A DNA stretch of 14,963 bases from Planctomycetota bacterium (GTDB lineage Bacteria > Planctomycetota > PUPC01 > DSUN01), in assembly GCA_016872875.1 (NCBI GenBank), contig VGYW01000198.1, positions 1 through 14,963 of the forward strand. The letters run 5' to 3'. Positions 7,810 through 13,046 of this stretch are shown piece by piece (positions within the stretch are counted from its first letter, which is position 1; each line of letters starts with the position of its first letter). Under the pieces are notes generated by a model, which did not search any database, had not been told where the DNA came from, and saw nothing but the letters and a program-made list of their open reading frames with translations. Position numbers and translations under genes: made by a program.

Positions 7810-7828
7810 TTCCCCGAGGCCCCCTGCA

Positions 7829-9025
7829 GTGCCAGCCACGGCCAATGAGAATGTCGTCCAAACCGTCAACCTGACCAAGGTCTTCCGTGACTTCTGGCGG
7901 CGGCCCAAGGTGCGCGCGGTGGACCAACTCACCCTGGAGGTCCACCGGGGCGAGGTCTTCGGCCTCCTGGGGCCGAACGGCTCGGGCAAGAGCACCACGA
8001 TCAAGCTCCTCCTGGGCCTTCTCTTCCCCACGAGCGGCGCGGTGCGGGTCCTTGGCCGCCCGCCGCGCGACGTCACCGTGAAGGCCCGCCTCGGCTTCCT
8101 GCCCGAAGAGACGTATCTCTACCCCTACCTGAACGCGAGCGAGACGCTGGATTTCTTCGGGCGCCTTAGCGGGCTCTCGCGGCGCGAGCGCCATCGCCGC
8201 GTGGGCGCGCTCATCGAGATGGTCGGCCTCGCCGCCGCACGCAACCGCCCGCTGCGCGAGTACTCCAAGGGGATGGCCCGCCGCATCGGCCTCGCCCAGG
8301 CCCTCGTCAACGACCCCGAGCTCCTGCTGCTAGACGAGCCGACGACCGGCCTCGACCCCATCGGCGCGCGTGAGGTGAAGGACCTCATCCTCGAGCTCAA
8401 GAAGCGCGGGAAGACCATCCTCCTGTGCAGCCACCTCCTCGCCCACGCGGAGGACGTCTGCGACCGCATCGCCATCCTCTACGGGGGGAAGCTCTGCCAG
8501 GTCGGGCAAGTCGGCCAGCTCCTCGCCAAGCAGCAGCTCACACAGGTCACGCTCCCCTCCCTCCCGCCCGAGCAGCTCCAGCGCGTCAAGGCAGTGATGG
8601 AGGAGTTCGCAGACCCCAACACCATCACCATCGGGCACCCGGTGGACAGGCTGGAGAGCTACTTCCTCCGCGCCATCGAGGAGGCGCGGCAAGTTCGCCC
8701 GGAGACGGCGGGCGCTGGAGCCGGGCGCTTCGAGCCGAGCCTCTTCCGCAAGGTCGAGGCCCCCACCGCCGCCGAGGTGATGGAGCGGCTCACCAAGCCC
8801 ACAGCCGCGCCGCAGCCAGAGGTTCCCGCGCCCGAGCCGGAGGCGCCGGCGCCCGAGCCGCGCCGCGAGCTCCTCGAGCGCCTGGCCTCAGCCACCCCCG
8901 CGCCCCGCGCCCAGGAGCCCGAAGCTCCGAAGCCGGCCGAGCCTGAGCCAGCCGAGCGGCGCGAAGTCCTCGACCGCCTCGTCCAGAAACCCAAACAGGA
9001 ACGCGACGGGGGGAAGCCCGCATAG
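7829..9025 (+). CDS. ABC transporter ATP-binding protein with repeated C-terminal tail
   Basis: The product has 398 residues from GTG 7829. I preferred this start because the longer ATG-7748 frame adds 27 residues that are translated inverted repeat, and GAGG at 7815-7818 is suitably placed. The nucleotide-binding domain covers about 9-230: Walker A GPNGSGKST (48-56), LPEE at the Q-loop (91-94), signature YSKGM (145-149), Walker B LLLLDEP (165-171) and H-loop His202. The sequence most resembles ABC-2 / NosF-type subunits (YSKGMARRIGLAQAL). From about 310 on, a Pro/Ala/Glu-rich tail carries three spaced copies of a short helical motif: AEVMERL (315-321), RRELLERL (345-352) and RREVLDRL (377-384). 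It probably energises the permease at 9318 and perhaps also that at 590. Confidence 0.92.
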   Translation: MPATANENVVQTVNLTKVFRDFWRRPKVRAVDQLTLEVHRGEVFGLLGPNGSGKSTTIKLLLGLLFPTSGAVRVLGRPPRDVTVKARLGFLPEETYLYPYLNASETLDFFGRLSGLSRRERHRRVGALIEMVGLAAARNRPLREYSKGMARRIGLAQALVNDPELLLLDEPTTGLDPIGAREVKDLILELKKRGKTILLCSHLLAHAEDVCDRIAILYGGKLCQVGQVGQLLAKQQLTQVTLPSLPPEQLQRVKAVMEEFADPNTITIGHPVDRLESYFLRAIEEARQVRPETAGAGAGRFEPSLFRKVEAPTAAEVMERLTKPTAAPQPEVPAPEPEAPAPEPRRELLERLASATPAPRAQEPEAPKPAEPEPAERREVLDRLVQKPKQERDGGKPA

Positions 9026-9034
9026 CCATGACCG

Positions 9035-9313
9035 ATTATGGCCCCCAGTTGCGGCGTTGTTTTTCGCTTCCGAAGCTCCGAAAGGAGCGTACTATATCAG
9101 CCCAGGGCGAAGCCCTGGGAAAGGCGCGCGGCCCGATTCAGCCCTGTGGGGGCGTACTAGCCGCCAGATGCAGGATGCGTCGTCCGGGCCGCCTAGTACG
9201 CCCCTTCAGGGCTGGCCCACCTGTCGGCTCCAATCCCAGGGCTTCGCCCTGGGCTGCTATAGTACGCCCCCGTCGGGGCTCCCGACTAGCTCAGCACAAC
9301 CGGGGGCCATGCT
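9035..9313. mobile_element. MITE-like foldback element 1 (279 bases), no coding capacity
   Basis: The left end (from 9035) reads ATTATGGCCCCCAGTTGCGG. The right end, read inward on the minus strand from 9313, reads AGCATGGCCCCCGGTTGTGC. They match at 15 of 20 positions. The element is flanked by AGCCATGACCG (9024-9034) and CGCCATGACCG (9314-9324), an 11-base direct repeat with one difference that looks like a target-site duplication. No transposase is encoded, so it would have to be mobilised in trans. Its interior is the composite palindrome at 9074-9280. Its ends match those of the element at 11019-11205. Called from internal symmetry only; not compared with any database. Confidence 0.6.
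9074..9280. repeat. Composite four-part palindromic (REP-like) repeat
   Basis: Two hairpins with the core CCCAGGG-CGAA/TTCG-CCCTGGG stand at 9101-9119 and 9235-9253. Two further arms, 9139-9160 and 9193-9214, are reverse complements at 20 of 22 positions (CAGCCCTG ... GGGGCGTACTAG). The whole stretch is therefore one nested inverted repeat centred near 9177. GTACTA words recur at each joint. Translation of such repeats gives Ser/Pro/Gly-rich peptides (ISPGRSPGKG), which I recall as frequent false N-termini in planctomycete annotations. It lies inside the element 9035-9313. Confidence 0.82.
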
Positions 9314-9317
9314 CGCC

Positions 9318-11012
9318 ATGACCGCCAGGACCCGCCACAGGCTCGCAACGTGGGCGTTCATCGGGAGCCTTGCCGCGTACCTTGCGGCGAGCGGCCTCGC
9401 GCTCCTCGTGCGGGTTCCTGCCGCGGCGATGGCCGTGGTGCGCGTGGCCGGCGCCCTGGTGGCCCTCGGCGCGCTCGCCTCGCTCGCCGCCGAGCACGTG
9501 GTCTGGGCCATCGCCCGCAACACAATCGCGCAGGCCATCAGGGTGAAGGTCGCCTTCGTCATCATGGCCGCCTACCTCGTCCTCGTGCCGTCGCTGCCCT
9601 TCATCGTGAAGGGCGACGGCACGCCGCGCGGCCTCCTCCACGTCGTCATCACCTACTCCCTCATCCTGGCGGGACTGCTCCTCGGCGTCCTCTCCCTCGC
9701 CGTCTCCACCACCACCCTCTGGACCGAGGTGCGCGACAAACAGGTCTACCTCCTGGAGACGAAGCCCGTGCGCCGCTGGCAGGTGCTCCTGGGCAAGCTG
9801 CTGGGCATCATGGCCCTCAACGCCGCGCTCCTCGCCTTCATGGGAGTCGTCACCTGGCTCAGCGTCCACTACCTCCTCGCCAAGGCCCAGCGGGCGGCCC
9901 GGGCCATCCCCGACTCCAAGAAGAAGGACAAGGAGCTGGCCGAGCGGCGCCTCCGCGAGGCCAGGGAGCAGGTGCTCTCGGCTCGGCGCACCGTGCTGCC
10001 CGACCCGCCGCCGCAGAGCTACCTCGACATTTTCCTGGAGAGGAAGCTCGATCTGCGCCGCCAGCAGCTCGAGCGGAGCGACAGGATGCCCGACGAGGCG
10101 AAACGTGTCCAGGACCCCGAGCTAAGGAAGCAGATTATCGAAAGGGAGGCCAGGAAGCAGCTAACCGAGGAGTTCCACAACCTCATCAACGCCGTCCCGC
10201 CCCTCAACTGGAAGATCCCTCCGTGGCACTTCTCCGGGCTTCATGTCGCGCGCCGGCACGACACCAAGCTGACCGTTCGCTTCAAGTTCCTCAGCTCCGA
10301 CCGCAAGTCCGAGGAGCCTGACCACGTCTTCTGGGTCTTCGGCACGCCTCGCGGCGAGCTGCCGCCCAAAGCCCCTAACGAGCAAGTCCACCAAGTCTAC
10401 GCCGTCGGTGATGCACATCTCCCCGATGAGGTGCATGAAATCCAGGTCCCCGCCGACGCCATTGACCGGGATGGCGGCCTGCGGGTCCAGTTCCGGAACA
10501 TGGAGCCGCGCATGCCCACCCTCGTCTTCTCCGAGTCCGACGCCATGCAGGTTCTTGTCCCGATCGGCGGCTTCACCGCCAACCTCGCGCGGGGACTCGC
10601 CGTCATCTTCATCGAGGTCCTCTTCATCGCCATCCTGGGCCTCTTCTGCTCCACCTTCCTGAGCTTTCCAGTCTCCCCAATCGTCGCCATCTCCTTCCTT
10701 CTCCTGGTGCTCCTGGCAAGCTCGCTGAAGGCGGAGTTCGAGAAGGGCTTCACGATGGACCAGGCCGGGGATTCGCCGACGGCTCGCGCGGCGGAGCGCG
10801 TGGCTCGCGGGATGACCACCGCCCTCCACGCCATCCTCCCGCCCCTTCACAAGTACTCCCCCTCGGCCAGCGTGAGCTCCGGCGAGGAGGTGCCCCTCTA
10901 CGGCATGGTGCTCGACGCCGTCTGGTCCATCGGCCTGGTCTACGGAGGCATCCTGATGCTCCTGGGCAGCCACATCTTCGAGCGCCGGGAGCTCGCCCTG
11001 GCCAGCACATGA
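9318..11012 (+). CDS. ABC-2 type permease with large soluble insert
   Basis: The product has 564 residues from ATG 9318. Two other starts exist: ATG 9309, which lies within the right end of the inserted element and adds only MLA, and a frame from 9057 that is translated repeat. Hydrophobic segments stand near 12-31, 36-56, 77-96, 107-129 and 158-184, then 422-446, 451-470 and 530-551. The motif TEVRDKQVYLLETKPVRRWQVLLGKLLG (136-163) is the ABC-2 permease cytoplasmic signature seen also in the gene at 590. Between the fifth and sixth helix lies a soluble domain of about 230 residues (187-418): a charged helical part, then a beta-rich part ending in FSESDAMQVLVPIGGF. By topology count it should be extracytoplasmic. 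With the ATPase upstream it makes a probable exporter. The substrate is unknown. Confidence 0.82.
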   Translation: MTARTRHRLATWAFIGSLAAYLAASGLALLVRVPAAAMAVVRVAGALVALGALASLAAEHVVWAIARNTIAQAIRVKVAFVIMAAYLVLVPSLPFIVKGDGTPRGLLHVVITYSLILAGLLLGVLSLAVSTTTLWTEVRDKQVYLLETKPVRRWQVLLGKLLGIMALNAALLAFMGVVTWLSVHYLLAKAQRAARAIPDSKKKDKELAERRLREAREQVLSARRTVLPDPPPQSYLDIFLERKLDLRRQQLERSDRMPDEAKRVQDPELRKQIIEREARKQLTEEFHNLINAVPPLNWKIPPWHFSGLHVARRHDTKLTVRFKFLSSDRKSEEPDHVFWVFGTPRGELPPKAPNEQVHQVYAVGDAHLPDEVHEIQVPADAIDRDGGLRVQFRNMEPRMPTLVFSESDAMQVLVPIGGFTANLARGLAVIFIEVLFIAILGLFCSTFLSFPVSPIVAISFLLLVLLASSLKAEFEKGFTMDQAGDSPTARAAERVARGMTTALHAILPPLHKYSPSASVSSGEEVPLYGMVLDAVWSIGLVYGGILMLLGSHIFERRELALAST

Positions 11013-11018
11013 GACCCG

Positions 11019-11205
11019 AGTATGGCCCCTAATGTCGCCAATGCCTTGATTCTCTTGAAATCGTCCTCGTCCTCGTCCGTCGTCCTCGTCCTCGGCTCTT
11101 CCTCCGACAGCAAGCCCTCGGCCCGGAGCATCGAGGACGAAGGACGAGGACGAGGGACGAGGACGAGTGAAGACCCGGCTGGTTACTGCAAGTGGGCGGC
11201 ATGCT
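11019..11205. mobile_element. MITE-like foldback element 2 (187 bases), no coding capacity
   Basis: The left end reads AGTATGGCCCCTAATGTCGC from 11019. The right end, read inward from 11205, reads AGCATGCCGCCCACTTGCAG. Each matches the left end of the element at 9035-9313 at 14 of 20 positions. The exact 11-base direct repeat CATGAGACCCG stands at 11008-11018 and 11206-11216; it extends to 13 of 14 (GCxCATGAGACCCG). The first copy contains the stop of the permease gene (TGA 11010-11012) and the second contains the start of the next gene. Removing the element plus one repeat copy would recreate an ATGA stop/start overlap. Its interior is the GTCCTC-type foldback at 11061-11167. Confidence 0.6.
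11061..11167. repeat. Long GTCCTC-type inverted repeat (foldback), copy 2
   Basis: The left arm at about 11061-11094 (TCGTCCTCG words) pairs with the right arm at about 11131-11167 (GAGGACG words), with a loop of about 36 bases. It matches the element at 1565-1663 read on the opposite strand, including CTCTT just outside the left arm and RCTCTTC at the loop edge. It lies inside the mobile-like element 11019-11205. Confidence 0.82.
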
Positions 11206-11206
11206 C

Positions 11207-12892
11207 ATGAGACCCGCAAGCGCGACGACAATCCGCCGCTGGGCATTCGGGGCGGCAGCCCTGGCCTCTGCCATCCTCGCCAGCCAGGCCCTCCACGTCG
11301 CACGGCGGCAAATGGAGGAGCACCAGCTCGGGGGCCACAGGGACGTCGGCCGGGTTTCCCCCGTGATTGACGTCGCCACCAAGAGCCTCGGCTGCTTCCG
11401 GGCCATCGCCATCATCGCGCTCTGGGTGCGCGCCACGGACCTCCAGGAGCAGGGGAAGTTCTTCGAGCTCAACGACCTCTTCCGCATGATCAGCCAGCTC
11501 GAACCCCGCTTCCCCAGCATCTGGTCGTACTGGGCCTGGAACGTCGCCTACAACTGCTCCGTGAAGTTCCCCGCCGTGCAGCCGGAGGAGCGCTGGCGCT
11601 GGGTCAAGCTCGGCATCGAGATACTGCGCGACCGCGGCATCGTCGAAAACCCCAAGGCCCCCACCCTCTACCGCGAGCTCGGCTGGATCTACGACCACAA
11701 GATCAACGGCGACCTCGACGACGCCCACATCTACTACAAGGTCCGGGTCGCCACGGAGATGCAGGAGGCGCTCGGCCTGCCGCCCTACCTCGAGCGCCTC
11801 AAAGCCATCGCCGCCGCGCCGGAGGCCGAACGCGACCTCCTCGCGGACCCAGCGGTCCGCAAGCTCGCCAAGGCGCTCCAGGACGCTGGGGTTGACGCCT
11901 TCGGGGGGCGCCTCGATGTCGCCAACCGCAGCCCCCAACTCCCGCCCCCAGCCCTGGCGGCGCTAGACGACAAGGCGCACGCCCAGGCCGCCGAACGCCT
12001 CGACGCCTTCCTCCGCGCCCAACACCTCAAGCGCGAACTCAAGCTCGACGCCCACCGCATGGTCAAGCTCATGGCCAAGTATGGGCCTATTGACTGGCGC
12101 CTTCCCAGCGCGCAGGCCCACTACTGGTACGCGCTCTGTGTGGAGATATTCGGCTTCGACGTCATTGACGCAGCGAACGCCGACCGCCTGGCCTTCCACA
12201 CCCTCGCCCAGCAGTACCACGGCGGCCACGTCCGCTTCGACCCGCCCACCGACACCGCGCCCGCCCGATGGTCCACCGCGCCTAACTTCGACTTCCTCGA
12301 ACCCGTCCTCAAGCTCCACGAGGAAATCGCCAAGAAGCACGAGAAAGGGGAGTGGGGGATACCCACGCGCGACGCCTACCTGAACTTCCTCCGGCAGGTG
12401 ATCGTGGACCTCTACACCAACAGGGACTTCGCCCGCGCCCAGCGCTACCTCACGAAGCTCCTCGACCTCGGCGGCGAAGAGCAGACCACCCTCGAAGAGT
12501 TCGTCTACCAGCGCTTCAACAAGCTCCTCGAAAACATGACCGTCGGACAGTGCCTCAACCTCATCAGAAACTACCTCTTCCAATCACTTGTCTGGACAGT
12601 CTATGGCGACACTGACCGCGCGGTGGGCGCCGAGAATATGGCACGCTTCCTCTACAACAGGTACAAGGAGCGCAACCTCAGCGACCGGATAAAGGACCTC
12701 ATCCCGGCGCTGCGCGAGCTCTGGCTCGACGCCCTAGCCGAGGCCCTCCGCCGCTTCCGGCCCGCCCAGGCCGACGAACTCCGCCGCCTCTACCCCAAGG
12801 ACTCCAAGGAGATCGAGGACCAGCTCAAGCGCATGGAGGAGGAAGCCGCCAAGAAGCAACGCCAGCCCCCGCCGCCCGCGCCAAAGCGTTGA
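11207..12892 (+). CDS. Membrane-anchored helical-repeat-like protein, function unknown
   Basis: The product has 561 residues. ATG 11207 is preferred because it lies in the reconstructed ATGA coupling with the upstream gene and has a G-rich stretch about 7 bases upstream. ATG 11201 and GTG 11192 are also in frame. A single N-terminal helix (about 11-30) anchors or exports the protein. The rest reads as alpha-helical. The stretch ATDLQEQGKFFELNDLFRMISQLEPRFPSIWSYWAWNVAYN (about 76-116) has the spacing of tetratricopeptide-like helix pairs, and further pairs follow (LYRELGWIYDHKINGDLDDAHIYY, and FARAQRYLTKLLDLGGEEQ near 410). The C-terminus is a charged helix ending in KKQRQPPPPAPKR. No enzyme motif was recognised. 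As last gene of the operon it may be an assembly or docking partner of the ABC system; that is an inference. Confidence 0.75.
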   Translation: MRPASATTIRRWAFGAAALASAILASQALHVARRQMEEHQLGGHRDVGRVSPVIDVATKSLGCFRAIAIIALWVRATDLQEQGKFFELNDLFRMISQLEPRFPSIWSYWAWNVAYNCSVKFPAVQPEERWRWVKLGIEILRDRGIVENPKAPTLYRELGWIYDHKINGDLDDAHIYYKVRVATEMQEALGLPPYLERLKAIAAAPEAERDLLADPAVRKLAKALQDAGVDAFGGRLDVANRSPQLPPPALAALDDKAHAQAAERLDAFLRAQHLKRELKLDAHRMVKLMAKYGPIDWRLPSAQAHYWYALCVEIFGFDVIDAANADRLAFHTLAQQYHGGHVRFDPPTDTAPARWSTAPNFDFLEPVLKLHEEIAKKHEKGEWGIPTRDAYLNFLRQVIVDLYTNRDFARAQRYLTKLLDLGGEEQTTLEEFVYQRFNKLLENMTVGQCLNLIRNYLFQSLVWTVYGDTDRAVGAENMARFLYNRYKERNLSDRIKDLIPALRELWLDALAEALRRFRPAQADELRRLYPKDSKEIEDQLKRMEEEAAKKQRQPPPPAPKR

Positions 12893-12896
12893 GCCC

Positions 12897-12925
12897 TTGA
12901 CATGTCGCGCCGGATGCGCTATAGA
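12897..12925 (+). promoter_or_regulatory. Strong sigma70-like promoter of the LEPR-XLL gene
   Basis: A perfect TTGACA at 12897-12902 and TATAGA at 12920-12925 stand with the ideal 17-base spacer, starting 4 bases after the stop of the preceding gene. Start of transcription would be near 12932, leaving a leader of about 115 bases before ATG 13047. This is the best promoter match in the window and marks the end of the operon's functional grouping. Confidence 0.75.
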
Positions 12926-13046
12926 GGATGGGAAGACAAAGTCGGGGGCGGCGGGATAGAAACCTGGCGTGGATGCGTTTCCCACCTCCGCGCGGTGATG
13001 CCGCGGCGTTCCGACCGGGGCGCGGCGCTGCTCTTAGGCGCACAAG

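Noticed and set aside
7748..7828. ATG 7748 as start of the ABC ATPase
   Set aside because: The added residues (TSHASRITRHS) are translated from the 7735-7809 inverted repeat. The homologous part of the protein begins shortly after GTG 7829.
9057..9308. N-terminal extension of the second ABC permease
   Set aside because: The 84 residues before 9309 translate the composite palindrome (ISPGRSPGKG and similar) and would not be conserved protein. The permease starts at 9318 or 9309.
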